DNA of 64,000 nt from Caballeronia hypogeia (GCF_001544875.2 NZ_FCOA02000009.1:124001-188000), one strand, 5' to 3'; shown: positions 34,099-44,420, counted from the stretch's first letter. A program made the numbers and translations. The notes: generated by a model not told the origin, from the letters alone.

Positions 34099-35505
34099 TC
34101 AGATCGCCCAGCCGCCGAGATAGAACACCGCGAGCACGAGCGCGATCGCCACGGTGCCGACATTCAGCTTGCGCCATTCGCCCGCCACGACGCGGCCGAT
34201 CACGAGCGTCGTGAAGCCGAGCATGATGCCCGTCACGATGTTGGCCGACAGCACGATATACACCGCGCACACGAGACCCGACATGGTGTCGACGGTGTCC
34301 TCGAAGTGCAGCTTGCTGACGTTGCCGAGCATGAGCAGGCCGACATACATCAGCGCAGGGGCCGTCGCGTAGGAAGGCACCAGCGCGGCGAGCGGCGAGA
34401 GGAACATCACGACGAGGAAGAGCACGCCGACGACGCTGGCCGCCAGACCCGTCTTCGCGCCCGCCGCCACGCCCACCGACGACTCGATATACGCCGCCGC
34501 CGGCGCTCCGCCGAAGCACGCGGAGAAGATCGAGGAGAGCGAATCCGCGGTCAGCGCGCGGCCGCCGTTGACGATGCGCCCGTTCTGGTCGATCTGGCCC
34601 GCCTGGCCGGCGACGGCGCGGATCGTGCCGGTCGCGTCGAATACGGCGGTCATGACCAGCGCGAGCACGCTCGGCAGCACGGCCATCGAGAGCGCGCCCT
34701 TGATGTCCATGGCGCCGATCAGCGACGAATGACCCGGAGCCGACAGCGACGGCACCGCGAACACGCCATGAAAGCGCACGGAAGGATCGAAGATCAGGCC
34801 GATCGCCGACAGGCCGATCACCACGAGCAGGATGCCGCCCGGCACGCGACGGCGCTCCAGACCGAAGATCGCCGCGAGACCCAGCACCGACATCAGCACC
34901 GGAAACGCCGTGATATGCCCGAGCGAAACCGGCATGCCGGGCGCGGGATTCTTGATGATGAGGCCGACATCGTTCGAGGCGATCAGCAGCAGGAACAGGC
35001 CGATGCCGATGCCCGTGCCGTGCGCGACGCCCGTCGGCAGATTGCGCAGGATCCACGAGCGCACGCCGGTGACGGAGATCGCGGTGAACACGATACCCAT
35101 CAGGAACACCGCGCCGAGCGCGATGGCGGGCGTGAGCCCCTTGCCGAGCACAAGGCCGAACGCGGTGAACGCGGTCAGCGAGATCGCGCAGCCGATCGCG
35201 ATCGGCAGACGCGCCCATACGCCCATCAGGAGCGAGCCGAACGCGGTGGTGAGGCACACGGCGACGAACACCGCGCTGGTGTCGAAGCCGGCCTTGCCGA
35301 GCATGCCCGGCACGACGAAGACGGAATAGACCATCGCGAGGAAGGTCGTGATGCCCGCGACGATTTCGCGTTTTTCAGTGCTGCCGGTTTTCGAAATGCC
35401 GAAGTAACGATCGAGAAAGCCGCCGTTTCCGGACGGTGCGGCGTCTTCGCGTTCCGTGGGGGTGATGTCGATGTCGCCAAGTTGCTGGGCGGAGGATTCC
35501 AACAT
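34099..35505 (-). CDS. NCS2 (AzgA-type) purine permease
   Basis: 468-residue membrane protein of the AzgA-like branch of nucleobase:cation symporters, importing guanine, hypoxanthine or adenine. It contains about 12-14 helices. Family features are [24 protein letters not shown] start ([19 protein letters not shown]), [18 protein letters not shown], and the central [20 protein letters not shown]. The start [13 protein letters not shown] at 35505 has a strong AAAGGAG site. It is a single gene, downstream of the divergently unlinked ggt gene end. Substrate among purines is not resolved. Confidence 0.88.
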   Translation of the reverse strand: MLESSAQQLGDIDITPTEREDAAPSGNGGFLDRYFGISKTGSTEKREIVAGITTFLAMVYSVFVVPGMLGKAGFDTSAVFVAVCLTTAFGSLLMGVWARLPIAIGCAISLTAFTAFGLVLGKGLTPAIALGAVFLMGIVFTAISVTGVRSWILRNLPTGVAHGTGIGIGLFLLLIASNDVGLIIKNPAPGMPVSLGHITAFPVLMSVLGLAAIFGLERRRVPGGILLVVIGLSAIGLIFDPSVRFHGVFAVPSLSAPGHSSLIGAMDIKGALSMAVLPSVLALVMTAVFDATGTIRAVAGQAGQIDQNGRIVNGGRALTADSLSSIFSACFGGAPAAAYIESSVGVAAGAKTGLAASVVGVLFLVVMFLSPLAALVPSYATAPALMYVGLLMLGNVSKLHFEDTVDTMSGLVCAVYIVLSANIVTGIMLGFTTLVIGRVVAGEWRKLNVGTVAIALVLAVFYLGGWAI

Positions 35506-35839
35506 GAGCTGCTCCTTTATCAGCACGCTGAAACGGAATTCCGTGGGCCACGTTTCTAATTCGCCGGGCACTGCGGATCCGCCGTCAGGGTCGTCTCGTA
35601 TGTAGTTCTGGATGAAGCCGGGTGACGCGCTCGTAAGGCTGCACTCGGTCAGGACAGAGACTAGGGGAACAGAACGCGGGGTCCAATCCCATGAAAAACA
35701 TGCCGCTCATGCCGCGCGGCTTATATGCCGTGAATCCCACGCGGGGCGGGGGATTCGCCGATCCGTAAAACGGCCGGACTAGGGCAAACGCCTAGGCCGG
35801 CCGGGCCGCTATTTTACGCGTTGCGCGTGCCGCGGCGCA
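35506..35839. other. Intergenic region, ggt end to permease start
   Basis: 334 bases on the upstream side of the purine permease. It holds the ggt terminator at 35767-35803 and the permease promoter, which I could not define. No guanine or other purine riboswitch was recognised. Confidence 0.5.
35767..35803 (-). terminator. Terminator after ggt
   Basis: 13-base stem with one mismatch, CGGCCGGCCTAGG/CCTAGTCCGGCCG read on the minus strand, followed by TTTT. Starts 36 bases after the ggt stop. Confidence 0.8.
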
Positions 35840-37570
35840 TTACTTGATCACGCGGGACACACCACGTCCGCGCGGATCGGACATCGGCTCGGGCGTGTCG
35901 CCGTCGATGCGGATCGCCTGGATGTCGCCGTTGAAGCCCTGCATCGTGAACTTGTAGCCCTTGGCTTCGAGCTGCTTGATGACTTCCGGATCGAGCTGAT
36001 GGTAAGGCTCCTGGAAGATCGTGTTCGGCGGCAGCAACTGATGATGGAAGCGCGTCGCGCCCACCGCTTCCGCCAGCGGCATGTTGAAGTCGTACACGTT
36101 GGACAGAACCTGGAAGATCGACGTGAAGATGCGCGATCCGCCCGGCGTGCCGATCACCATCGCGACCTTGTCGTCCTTCGTGAGGATGGTCGGCGTCATC
36201 GAGGAGAGCGGGCGCTTCTTCGGCGCGATGGCGTTCGCATCGCTGCCGACCACGCCGAACATGTTCGGCACGCCCGGCTTCGACGCGAAATCGTCCATTT
36301 CGTCGTTGAGCACGATGCCCGTGCCTTCCGCGACCACGCCCGAGCCGAAGTAGCCGTTGATCGTGTACGTGTTCGACACCGCGTTGCCCCACTTGTCGAC
36401 CACCGAGAAGTGCGTCGTCTCTGCCTTTTCGGGCATCGACGTGCCGAGTCCCGGCTGCACGCTCTTCGTGTCAGAAGGCTCGTTCGGGTTCACTTCCTGC
36501 GCGCGCTTCAGGATGTAGTCGTCGTTGATGAGCTGCGCGACCGGCACCTTGTAGAAGTCCGGATCGCCGAGATACTGCGCGCGATCCGCGAACACGCGCT
36601 TCTCGATTTCCGCCACGAGGTGAATGTACTGCGCGGAATCGAGCGGCACGTCGGTGAACTTGTCCTTGAGGTCCGCCTTCATCTTCAGCAACTGCACGAG
36701 GCCGACGCCGCCCGAGCTCGGCGGCGGCGCCGTGATCACGCGATAGCCGTTCCAGCTCGCGGTGATCGGCTGACGCCACACGGCCTTGTAGCTCTTCAGA
36801 TCCTGCCTCGTGATGAGGCCGTGGCCTTCCATCGACCTGGCGATCAGATCGGCCGTCTCGCCTTCGTAGAAGCCTTTCGCGCCTTTATCGGAGATGCGCT
36901 GCAGCGTCTTCGCGAGGTCGGGCTGCTTGAATACCTGACCGGCCTTCATGCTGCCGAAGTAGAGGTCGAAGTTGGTCTTGCCGGCGAAGTCCTTCGAGGC
37001 GTTGTCGCGCCGCGAGATGAGTTGATCGTCGACTTCGAAGCCATCCTGCGCGTATTTGATGGCCGGCGCGAGCACCTGCTTCCACTTCAGCTTGCCGAAG
37101 CGCTTCTGCGCTTCCCACATGCCCTCGACCGTGCCCGGCACACCCACCGCTCGATGCCCGTACAGGCTCATGTCCTTGATGACTTCGCCTTTATCGTCGA
37201 GATACATGTTGCGCGTGGCCGACATCGGCGCGCGCTCGCGATAGTCGAGGAAGTACGGACGATGATCGACGTACAGCGTCATGAAGCCGCCGCCGCCGAT
37301 ATTGCCCGCTTCCGGATACGTGACCGCAAGCGTGAAGGCGATCGCGACGGCCGCGTCGACCGCATTGCCGCCTTGCTTGAAGATCTGCTCGGCGGTGTCG
37401 GCGGCGTATTTGTCGGCGACGGCGACGGCCGACGAAGTCAGCACCTGCGATTGATCGGCCGTCTTGGCGTAGGCGGGCGCGGTTTCGACAAATCCCGCCG
37501 TGATGAGCGCGGACGTCATGATGGCGCCGAGTGCGAGCGACCGGATGCGCGGTTCTGTTTTCAAAATCAT
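35840..37570 (-). CDS. ggt: Gamma-glutamyltransferase
   Basis: 576-residue precursor of a periplasmic gamma-glutamyltransferase (Ntn hydrolase). It hydrolyses glutathione and gamma-glutamyl compounds or transfers the glutamyl group. A signal peptide is at about 1-36 (AYAKTADQ). The autoprocessing and catalytic threonine is Thr385 in AETTHFSVVDKWGN; the matching large-subunit elements GGNAVDAAVAIAFTLAV and GNIGGGGFMTL are present. The C-terminal PKKRPLSSMTPTI and GTPGGSRIFTSIFQVL are also conserved. Full length and all key residues are intact. It is followed by its own terminator. Peptide uptake genes lie 2-7 kb away, fitting peptide/glutathione use (inference). Confidence 0.95.
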   Translation of the reverse strand: MILKTEPRIRSLALGAIMTSALITAGFVETAPAYAKTADQSQVLTSSAVAVADKYAADTAEQIFKQGGNAVDAAVAIAFTLAVTYPEAGNIGGGGFMTLYVDHRPYFLDYRERAPMSATRNMYLDDKGEVIKDMSLYGHRAVGVPGTVEGMWEAQKRFGKLKWKQVLAPAIKYAQDGFEVDDQLISRRDNASKDFAGKTNFDLYFGSMKAGQVFKQPDLAKTLQRISDKGAKGFYEGETADLIARSMEGHGLITRQDLKSYKAVWRQPITASWNGYRVITAPPPSSGGVGLVQLLKMKADLKDKFTDVPLDSAQYIHLVAEIEKRVFADRAQYLGDPDFYKVPVAQLINDDYILKRAQEVNPNEPSDTKSVQPGLGTSMPEKAETTHFSVVDKWGNAVSNTYTINGYFGSGVVAEGTGIVLNDEMDDFASKPGVPNMFGVVGSDANAIAPKKRPLSSMTPTILTKDDKVAMVIGTPGGSRIFTSIFQVLSNVYDFNMPLAEAVGATRFHHQLLPPNTIFQEPYHQLDPEVIKQLEAKGYKFTMQGFNGDIQAIRIDGDTPEPMSDPRGRGVSRVIK

Positions 37571-37643
37571 CTCCTGCGTTCTCCTTTGTTACGAGCGACG
37601 AAAAGCCAAGCGCTTGTATACCACGCGCGGTGCGGTCCGAGGA

Positions 37644-38405
37644 TCAGGGCATCAACTGACCGCCGTTCACGTCGATGATCTGGCCCGTCACGTAGCGCGA
37701 CATCGCTTCGGAGGCGAGATACAGGAACGCGCCGCTGCAATCGTCGGGTTCGCCGATGAAGCCCATCGGAATAGCCTTGCGGAAGGATTCGAGCTGCTCG
37801 GGCGTCGTGAAGCGCTCCTGGAACGGAGTCTGGATAACGCCCGGCGCAACTGCATTCACACGGATGCGGTCGGGCATGAGTTCCTTCGCCATGCCCTTGG
37901 TGATCGTGCTGACGAAGCCTTTCGACGCCGCATAGAGCAGCGCGCCCGGACCTCCGCCATTGCGCGCCGCCACCGATGTCACATTGATGATCGACCCGCC
38001 GCCGCCCGAGCGCAGCGAGGGCAGCGCCGCGCGCGTGAATGCGACCACCGAGCGCGCGTTGATGTGCATGATTTCGTCGAAGAGCTCGTCGCTGGCGGAG
38101 GCGATCGGCTCGCGCTTCACGAGGCTGCCCGCGTTGTTGATGAGCACGTCGATCTTGCCGAAGCTGTCGACCACCTGCGCGACGGCGGCGTCGATCGCTT
38201 TCGAATCGCGCACGTCCGCGCCGACCGTGATCGCCGTGACGCCGAGCGCGCGCACGTCCTTCGCGACTTCCTCGGCCTGCTCCTTCGAACTGTTGTAGTG
38301 CACGGCGACATTCGCGCTGTATTGCGCGAACGCGCGCGCCGCCGCCGCGCCGATGCCCGTGCTCGCGCCGGTGATGAGAATCGATTTGCCTTTCAGGTCG
38401 TGCAT
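37644..38405 (-). CDS. SDR family oxidoreductase
   Basis: 253-residue classical short-chain dehydrogenase: TGASTGIG (12-19), Asn in NNAGSL, and the triad Ser144, Tyr158, Lys162 (YAASKG). It resembles glucose-1-dehydrogenase-like or 3-oxoacyl-ACP-reductase-like members (HYNSSKEQAEEVAKD favours NADP). Start MHDLKGKSILITGAS at 38405 is chosen; the 10-codon extension is not family-like. It lies 73 bases upstream of ggt on the same strand and may share its transcript. Substrate unknown. Confidence 0.88.
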   Translation of the reverse strand: MHDLKGKSILITGASTGIGAAAARAFAQYSANVAVHYNSSKEQAEEVAKDVRALGVTAITVGADVRDSKAIDAAVAQVVDSFGKIDVLINNAGSLVKREPIASASDELFDEIMHINARSVVAFTRAALPSLRSGGGGSIINVTSVAARNGGGPGALLYAASKGFVSTITKGMAKELMPDRIRVNAVAPGVIQTPFQERFTTPEQLESFRKAIPMGFIGEPDDCSGAFLYLASEAMSRYVTGQIIDVNGGQLMP

Positions 38406-38571
38406 GTGTGCTCCGTGTGGAAAGTGGCGAAACATGACGGAAGACGGCCCGCCGCGCGCGGGCAGGCGTTGCGGAAAGCACTATGAAGCGCCCGCTGCAG
38501 ACGAGAGTATGAAACGAAGCGCGAAAGCGCGTGCGGCGAAGTTGGACAGGAGCAGACGGGAATGTCCGGCT

Positions 38572-39474
38572 TCAATCCTCGAATGAGTAATTCTCGATCA
38601 CGCGCTTCACCGAATTCCGGAACGACGCGACCAGATCCGAGCGGATGCCGCTGCTCGGATACGACAGCGCGTATTCGTATTCGATGTCCGTCTCGAACGG
38701 CCGCACGACCACGCCATGCGCGCGCCAGACCTTCGCCGCGAACGGCTCGACGATCGAGATGCCGAGGCCGCCCGCGACCATCGCATAGCGCGTGTGGGCA
38801 GTGTCGGTGAACACGGTGTAGCGCGGCCGGTCTTCGGTGGACGAGATCAGCGATTGCTCGGCCTCATAGGGCTGACGCGCATTCGGCAGCCAGCCGATCA
38901 GCTTCTCCCCGCGCAGGTCGTCGGGGCGCACGATCTTTTTCTTCGCGAGCTTGTGCGTGGCGGGCATCGCGCACGAGGCGGGCACCTTCAGGAGCGTCTC
39001 CACCTCGATGCCCGCGACCGCCGGAAAGGCGAGGCTCAGGGCGACATCGGCCTTGTGATTCTGCAGGTTCACGAGCACTTCGGGCACCTTGACCGAATCG
39101 ACCTTGATCGGCACGCCGGGATGACGCTCGGTGAAATCGACCAGCACGGGCGGCAGAAGGGTCGTCGCGAGCACGGGCATGCACGCGACGATCAGGCCAT
39201 CGGACGCTTCCTCGCGAATCATCTCCGCGACCTGCTTGAGGCGCTCCAGCCCGAGGAAGTTCTCCTCGACGGACTTGTAGAAACGCAGACCGGCGGTCGT
39301 CGGATTCAGGCGACCGCCGATGCGGGAAAACAGGCTGAAGCCGAGATCGGCTTCCAGATCGGCGATCAGGCGGCTGATCGCGGGCTGGGTCACGTGAAGC
39401 TTCTTTGCTGCGCCGACACTGGTGCCGGTCATGATGAGGCTGCGAAAAGCCTCGATCTGGCGGAAACGGATCAT
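38572..39474 (-). CDS. LysR family regulator
   Basis: 300-residue LysR-type regulator. The N-terminal helix-turn-helix is MIRFRQIEAFRSLIMTGTSV followed by HVTQPAISRLIADLEADLGF. The effector domain follows (VACMPVLATTLLPPVLVDF). Sequence style is near OccR/NocR-type regulators of opine or amino-acid use. It is divergent from the opp operon 441 bases away, and upstream of the SDR-ggt genes on the same strand, so either set could be its target (inference). The start at 39474 agrees with the family N-terminus. Confidence 0.9.
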   Translation of the reverse strand: MIRFRQIEAFRSLIMTGTSVGAAKKLHVTQPAISRLIADLEADLGFSLFSRIGGRLNPTTAGLRFYKSVEENFLGLERLKQVAEMIREEASDGLIVACMPVLATTLLPPVLVDFTERHPGVPIKVDSVKVPEVLVNLQNHKADVALSLAFPAVAGIEVETLLKVPASCAMPATHKLAKKKIVRPDDLRGEKLIGWLPNARQPYEAEQSLISSTEDRPRYTVFTDTAHTRYAMVAGGLGISIVEPFAAKVWRAHGVVVRPFETDIEYEYALSYPSSGIRSDLVASFRNSVKRVIENYSFED

Positions 39475-39915
39475 CTTGCGGACGGCTGTAAAGGCAGGTT
39501 TATGCGGCGACGCCGATCTTATAGGAAACAAGCACTAGCTGCCTTAGAAGCCTTTCTGACAGGAACCGCGCCCAATGCGCGAAGTGTGCGTTTATCCAAC
39601 GAACTGCACGAGTATTCGAAAAATTTAGTGTCTATAAGCACATGTGAGTGGCATCTGTCTTATTGATGCGAAATACTCGCCGCCAGCCTTCAAGGGCGAT
39701 GAAAGCGTCGACGTAAGCAAAAATCTGTTGACGCGAGCGTCGGCGTGCGAAACGACGCATCACATCGGCCCTTGATCGAAAGCTTTTCGTTAGTTTTGCG
39801 AAGTTCGGCGCCGCGATTGTTTATCTCGTTTCGGATAAACAGCTCCGGGCGTGGACAGCGCATGTCTTCGAAAGGCGACAAACGATTACACGAGACGAAG
39901 AAAGAGGACCCCCCA
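39475..39915. other. Divergent intergenic region, lysR / oppA
   Basis: 441 bases, AT-richer than the surroundings. It includes the 8-8-8 inverted repeat at 39818-39841. No gene or small RNA could be supported. Confidence 0.5.
39818..39841. promoter_or_regulatory. TGTTTATC-N8-GATAAACA inverted repeat upstream of oppA
   Basis: Perfect 8-base arms with an 8-base spacer, 75 bases before the oppA ATG. A GTTTATCC half-site also occurs near 39590. Probable regulator site or leader hairpin. Confidence 0.55.
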
Positions 39916-41556
39916 ATGAAGCTTTTTGCCGTTCCCCACGCACTCATCCAGCGCACGACCTTTGCCACCGCAGCGGCGTTCGTGCTTGCGGCGGCTGCAT
40001 CGCACGCGTCGGCGGCCACCGTGCCGTCGGGCGTCACGCTCGCCGCGAAGCAGGAGCTTGTGCGCAACAACGGATCGGAGACCGAGACTCTCGATCCGGC
40101 GCTGGTGGAATCGGTGGGAGCCTACAACCTCACGACGGACCTGTTCGAAAGCCTGACCGCCACCAATAACGATGGCGCGGTCGTGCCCGGCGTTGCCGAG
40201 AAATGGGAGCAGAAAGACGCGACGACCTGGATCTTCCACCTGCGCAGGAGCGCCCGCTGGTCCAATGGCGAGGCCGTCACGGCAAACGATTTCGTCTACG
40301 GCATCCAGCGCTTCGTCGATCCGAAGACGGCCTCGTCCTACGCGAACGTGTTCGGCGTGTTCCTGCTCAACGGCGCGGACGTCGCCGCCGGCAAGAAGCC
40401 GGTGAGCGCGCTCGGCGTGCGTGCGATCGACGCATCGACGGTCGAGGTGAAGACGGCGGGGCCGGTGCCGTTCATGCCCGAACTGATGTCGAATCCCAAC
40501 TTCGCGCCTGTGCATCGCGCGAGCGTCGAGAAATTCGGCAAGGACTGGACCAAGCCGGGCAATCTCGTGAGCAACGGCGCGTTCCAGTTGAAGGACTGGC
40601 AGGTCAACAGCAAGATCGTGATGACGAAGAGCCCGGACTACTGGGACCGTGCGAACGTGCAGCTCACGCAGGTCACCTATCTGCCGATCGAGGATGAGAA
40701 CACCGACGTCAAGATGTTCCAGTCCGGCGAAAACGACATGACGTATCAGATGCCCACCGGCACCTACGCCAAGTACAGCCAGCAGTTTCCGAAAGACGCG
40801 CGCAATTCGCTGATTCTCGGCACGCGCTACTACAGCTTCAACAATCGCGATCCGCTGCTGAAGGACGTGCGTGTGCGCAAGGCCTTGTCGATGGTCATCG
40901 ACCGTGATCTGCTCGCACAGCGCGTGACCGCGGACGGGCAGGTGCCCCTCTACGGCGCGCTGCCCAAGGGCGTGGTCGGCGCCGACGTCACGACCTACGA
41001 ATGGGCAGCCTGGCCGATGGCCAGGCGCGTCGAGGAAGCCAAAAAGCTGCTCGAACAGGCGGGCGTGAAGCCCGGCACCAAACTTCGTTTCGCGATGAAC
41101 ACGAGCGACTACAACAAGAAGATGGCGATTTTCATCGCATCGGAATGGAAGTCGAAGCTCGGCCTGACGATGGACATCGAATCGATGGAATTCAAGGTGC
41201 TGCTGAAGAAGCGCCATGCAGGCGACTATCAGATTGCCCGCAACGGCTGGGTGGCCGACTACAACGACGCCACGACTTTCCTGCAACTGGTCGGCTGCGG
41301 CTCGGATCAGAACGACAACTTCAACTGCAACCCGAAGGCGGACGCGCTCGTCAAGGAAGCGAGCCAGACCACGGATCAGACGAAGCGCGCGCAATTGCAG
41401 ACCCAGGCAGCGAAGATGATCATGGACGACTATCCGATGCTGCCGCTCCTCCAATACGGCCTGCCGCGTCTGGTGAAGAGCTACGTGGGCGGCTACTCGC
41501 TGAAGAACCCGATGGATCGGTATCACAGCAAGGAGCTTTACATCGTCAAGCACTGA
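39916..41556 (+). CDS. oppA: Oligopeptide ABC transporter, periplasmic binding protein
   Basis: 546-residue SBP family 5 protein, like OppA and MppA. The signal peptide spans about 1-35 (ending SHASAATV). The mature chain has the family pattern NNGSETETLDPALVESVGAY and FVYGIQRFVDPKTASSYANV. Usual role is capture of peptides of 2-5 residues. The ATG at 39916 follows AAGAGGACCCCCC, a moderate ribosome site. It is the first gene of oppABCDF, followed by oppB after 39 bases. Confidence 0.93.
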   Translation: MKLFAVPHALIQRTTFATAAAFVLAAAASHASAATVPSGVTLAAKQELVRNNGSETETLDPALVESVGAYNLTTDLFESLTATNNDGAVVPGVAEKWEQKDATTWIFHLRRSARWSNGEAVTANDFVYGIQRFVDPKTASSYANVFGVFLLNGADVAAGKKPVSALGVRAIDASTVEVKTAGPVPFMPELMSNPNFAPVHRASVEKFGKDWTKPGNLVSNGAFQLKDWQVNSKIVMTKSPDYWDRANVQLTQVTYLPIEDENTDVKMFQSGENDMTYQMPTGTYAKYSQQFPKDARNSLILGTRYYSFNNRDPLLKDVRVRKALSMVIDRDLLAQRVTADGQVPLYGALPKGVVGADVTTYEWAAWPMARRVEEAKKLLEQAGVKPGTKLRFAMNTSDYNKKMAIFIASEWKSKLGLTMDIESMEFKVLLKKRHAGDYQIARNGWVADYNDATTFLQLVGCGSDQNDNFNCNPKADALVKEASQTTDQTKRAQLQTQAAKMIMDDYPMLPLLQYGLPRLVKSYVGGYSLKNPMDRYHSKELYIVKH

Positions 41557-41595
41557 CCTCACCGATCTCACTGCCATTAGCGAAGGGGAACGCTC

Positions 41596-42516
41596 ATGTG
41601 GTCCTACACGTTGCGGCGCGTGCTGCTCACGCTGCCGACGCTTCTGATCGTCATCACGGTCTGCTATCTGCTGTTGCACGCGACGCCCGGCGGCCCGTTC
41701 GACGGCGAGCGCAAGGTTTCCGCCGAAGTGCTCGCCAACCTGAACGCGAAATATCACCTGGGCGAGCCGTTGTGGAAGCAGTATCTGCTCTATCTCGACG
41801 GCCTCCTGCACGGCGATCTCGGCGCGTCGTTCCGCTATGCCGACTGGAGCGTCAACGACCTCGTGCTGCGCGCGCTGCCGGTGTCGCTCGCGGTGGGCGG
41901 CGTGGCGATGCTGCTCGCCATCGTGGTCGGCGTGGCGCTCGGCGTGGTGGCGGCGCTGCGCCGCAACACCATCGCGGACTACGCGCTCATGCTCGTGAGC
42001 AACGCGGGCAACGTGTTCCCGTCGTTCGTGCTCGGACCGGTGCTGATCCTCGTCTTCGCGATCCTCCTGAAGTGGTTGCCCGCCGGCGGCTGGAACGACT
42101 TCGAGTTGCGCTACATGGCGCTGCCCGTGTTGCTGCTAGCGATGATCAACGTCGCGACCGTCGGCCGCGTGACGCGGGCGAGCCTGATCGAAGTGCTGAA
42201 CACCAACTACATCCGCACCGCGCGCGCCAAGGGCCTGCCGATGCGAACCATTGTTCTTCGTCATGCGCTGAAGCCCACGCTGATCCCGGTCGTCTCGGTG
42301 ATCGGCCCGCTCGCGATCTCGTCGATCACGGCGGCGGTCGTCACGGAGTCTGTGTTCTCGCTGCCGGGCATCGGCAAGCTGATCGTGAATGGCGCGGCCA
42401 ATCGCGATTACACGCTGGTGCTCGGGCTCGTCGTGCTGGTCACCGTGGTGGCCGTGCTGCTCAACCTGCTGGTCGATCTCGCGTATGCGTGGCTCGACCC
42501 GAAGATTCGCTACTGA
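41596..42516 (+). CDS. oppB: Oligopeptide ABC transporter permease
   Basis: 306-residue inner-membrane permease (OppB/DppB). The N-terminus MWSYTLRRVLLTLPTLLIVI is typical. The EAA loop is visible in NYIRTARAKGLPMRTIVLRHALKPTLIPV, which docks on the ATPase subunits. Six membrane helices. The start at 41596 has an AAGGGGAACG site. The next permease starts 11 bases downstream. Works with OppC and OppDF to pass peptides into the cytoplasm. Confidence 0.95.
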   Translation: MWSYTLRRVLLTLPTLLIVITVCYLLLHATPGGPFDGERKVSAEVLANLNAKYHLGEPLWKQYLLYLDGLLHGDLGASFRYADWSVNDLVLRALPVSLAVGGVAMLLAIVVGVALGVVAALRRNTIADYALMLVSNAGNVFPSFVLGPVLILVFAILLKWLPAGGWNDFELRYMALPVLLLAMINVATVGRVTRASLIEVLNTNYIRTARAKGLPMRTIVLRHALKPTLIPVVSVIGPLAISSITAAVVTESVFSLPGIGKLIVNGAANRDYTLVLGLVVLVTVVAVLLNLLVDLAYAWLDPKIRY

Positions 42517-42527
42517 GAGGGCGCGCG

Positions 42528-43418
42528 ATGAAATCTGCAACGCTTGCACCCATGCTGGAAAAGGCGGTCGCGGGCCGCAGCCCGTGGCAGGACGCGCGCG
42601 CGCGATTCCTGCGCAACAAGGCCGCGGTCGTGAGCCTCGCGCTGCTCGTGCTGATCACGCTCGCGTGCATCGTCGGGCCGTGGCTCCTGCCGAACGAATT
42701 CGACTCCACCGACTGGAACGCGACCAGCGTCGCGCCGACGCTCGCCGGCTGGCATCTCTTCGGCACCGACGACACCGGTCGCGACCTGCTCGTGCGCTGC
42801 CTGATCGGCGGCCGCGTCTCGCTGATGATCGGCGCGCTCGCCACGCTCACTTCGGTCACGCTCGGCATCGTGTGGGGCGCGATCGCGGGCTTCGTCGGCG
42901 GACGCACGGACAACGCGATGATGCGCATCGTCGACATGATGTACGCCATTCCCTATCTGCTCATCGCGATCCTGATGGTGACGCTGCTCGGTCGCGAGTT
43001 CTATCTCGTGGTCATCACCATCACCGTGTTTTCATGGATGGACATGGCGCGCGTCGTGCGCGGCCAGACGCTCTCGATCCGCTCGAAGGAATATGTCGAA
43101 GCGGCGCGCGCGATCGGCGTGCCCACGCGCCGCATCATCGCGCGGCATGTGGTGCCGAACCTGCTCGGCATCGTCGCGATCTACACGACCGTGACCGTGC
43201 CGGCCGTGATTCTGACGGAATCGGTGCTGTCGTTTCTCGGCCTGGGCGTGCAGGAACCGATGACGAGCTGGGGCGTGCTGATCCAGGACGGCGTCGGCGT
43301 GATGGAAGCGTCGCCGTGGATTCTGCTGTTCCCCGCCGGGCTGTTGTCGATCACGCTCTACTGCATCAACTTTGTCGGCGACGGGCTGCGCGACGCGCTC
43401 GATCCGAAGGACAGGTGA
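42528..43418 (+). CDS. oppC: Oligopeptide ABC transporter permease
   Basis: 296-residue partner permease (OppC/DppC) with the N-terminal OppC region (DARARFLRNKAAVVSLALLV) and GTDDTGRDLLVRCLIGGRVS. EAA loop: EYVEAARAIGVPTRRIIARH. The start at 42528 (MKSATLAPMLEKAV) is preferred because upstream frame runs antisense-like through oppB. It ends 3 bases before oppD. Six predicted helices. Confidence 0.94.
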   Translation: MKSATLAPMLEKAVAGRSPWQDARARFLRNKAAVVSLALLVLITLACIVGPWLLPNEFDSTDWNATSVAPTLAGWHLFGTDDTGRDLLVRCLIGGRVSLMIGALATLTSVTLGIVWGAIAGFVGGRTDNAMMRIVDMMYAIPYLLIAILMVTLLGREFYLVVITITVFSWMDMARVVRGQTLSIRSKEYVEAARAIGVPTRRIIARHVVPNLLGIVAIYTTVTVPAVILTESVLSFLGLGVQEPMTSWGVLIQDGVGVMEASPWILLFPAGLLSITLYCINFVGDGLRDALDPKDR

Positions 43419-43421
43419 GCC

Positions 43422-44420
43422 ATGCCGCTACTCGAAGTCAAGGACCTGCAGGTCGAATTCAGGACGCACGACGCCAGCGTGCGCGCCGTCAACGGCGTGA
43501 ACTTCACGCTGGAGGAGGGCGAGACGCTCGGTATCGTCGGTGAATCGGGCTCGGGCAAGAGCCAGAGCATTCTCGCGATGATGGGGCTGCTCGCGTCGAA
43601 CGGGCGCGCGCGCGGCCAGGCGATGTATCGCGGCGAGAACCTCATCGGCATGTCGCACAAGGCGATGAACCGCATACGCGGCAATCGCCTGTCGATGATC
43701 TTCCAGGACCCGATGAGCTCGCTCAATCCGTATCTCACGATCGAGCGGCAGATGACGGAAGTGCTGGAGCTGCACAAGAACGTCACGCGCCGCGAGGCGA
43801 AGAAGCGCGCGATCGCGATGCTCGAAGCCGTGCGCATTCCCGAGGCGGCGCATCGCATTTCGCAGTATCCGCACGAGCTGTCGGGCGGCATGCGCCAGCG
43901 GGTGATGATCGCGATGGCCTTGCTGTGCGAGCCCGAAGTGCTGTTCGCCGACGAACCCACCACCGCGCTCGACGTCACCGTGCAGGCGCAGATCCTGCAA
44001 TTGCTGCGCAATCTCCAGCATGACTTCGGCACGTCCATCGTGCTGATCACGCACGACCTGGGCGTCGTCGCCGGGCTGTGCGAACAGGTCATGGTCATGT
44101 ACGGCGGCCGCGTGATGGAGCAATGCGACGCCAGCACGCTGTTTTCGAAGCCTTCGCATCCGTACACCATCGGCCTGTTGCGCGCGTTGCCGCGTCTGGA
44201 TCACGACGGCGGCGAGCTCACCGGCATTCCCGGCAATCCCCCGAACATGGCGCATCCGCCGGCGGGCTGCCCGTTCCACGAGCGTTGCGCCGATGCGACC
44301 GATGACTGCGCGACGAACGCGCCCGCGCTCAAGGCCGTCGATGGCGTGCACTGGCTGCGCGCCTGCCATCGTCCCGTCGACGAGATGAAAACCCGCTATC
44401 AGGAAACAAGCCATGTCTGA
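43422..44420 (+). CDS. oppD: Oligopeptide ABC transporter ATPase
   Basis: 332-residue ATP-binding subunit. Walker A is GESGSGKS, the ABC signature is LSGGMRQRVMIAMAL and Walker B is VLFADEPTTALD. The C-terminal oligopeptide-transporter extension contains a four-cysteine set (CPFHERCADATDDC and CHRP) known in this family to hold an iron-sulfur cluster or metal in some members. The last 8 bases overlap oppF. Confidence 0.95.
   Translation: MPLLEVKDLQVEFRTHDASVRAVNGVNFTLEEGETLGIVGESGSGKSQSILAMMGLLASNGRARGQAMYRGENLIGMSHKAMNRIRGNRLSMIFQDPMSSLNPYLTIERQMTEVLELHKNVTRREAKKRAIAMLEAVRIPEAAHRISQYPHELSGGMRQRVMIAMALLCEPEVLFADEPTTALDVTVQAQILQLLRNLQHDFGTSIVLITHDLGVVAGLCEQVMVMYGGRVMEQCDASTLFSKPSHPYTIGLLRALPRLDHDGGELTGIPGNPPNMAHPPAGCPFHERCADATDDCATNAPALKAVDGVHWLRACHRPVDEMKTRYQETSHV

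Noticed and set aside
35506..35839. Purine riboswitch before the NCS2 permease.
   Set aside because: No recognisable purine aptamer core; such riboswitches are also not expected in this group.
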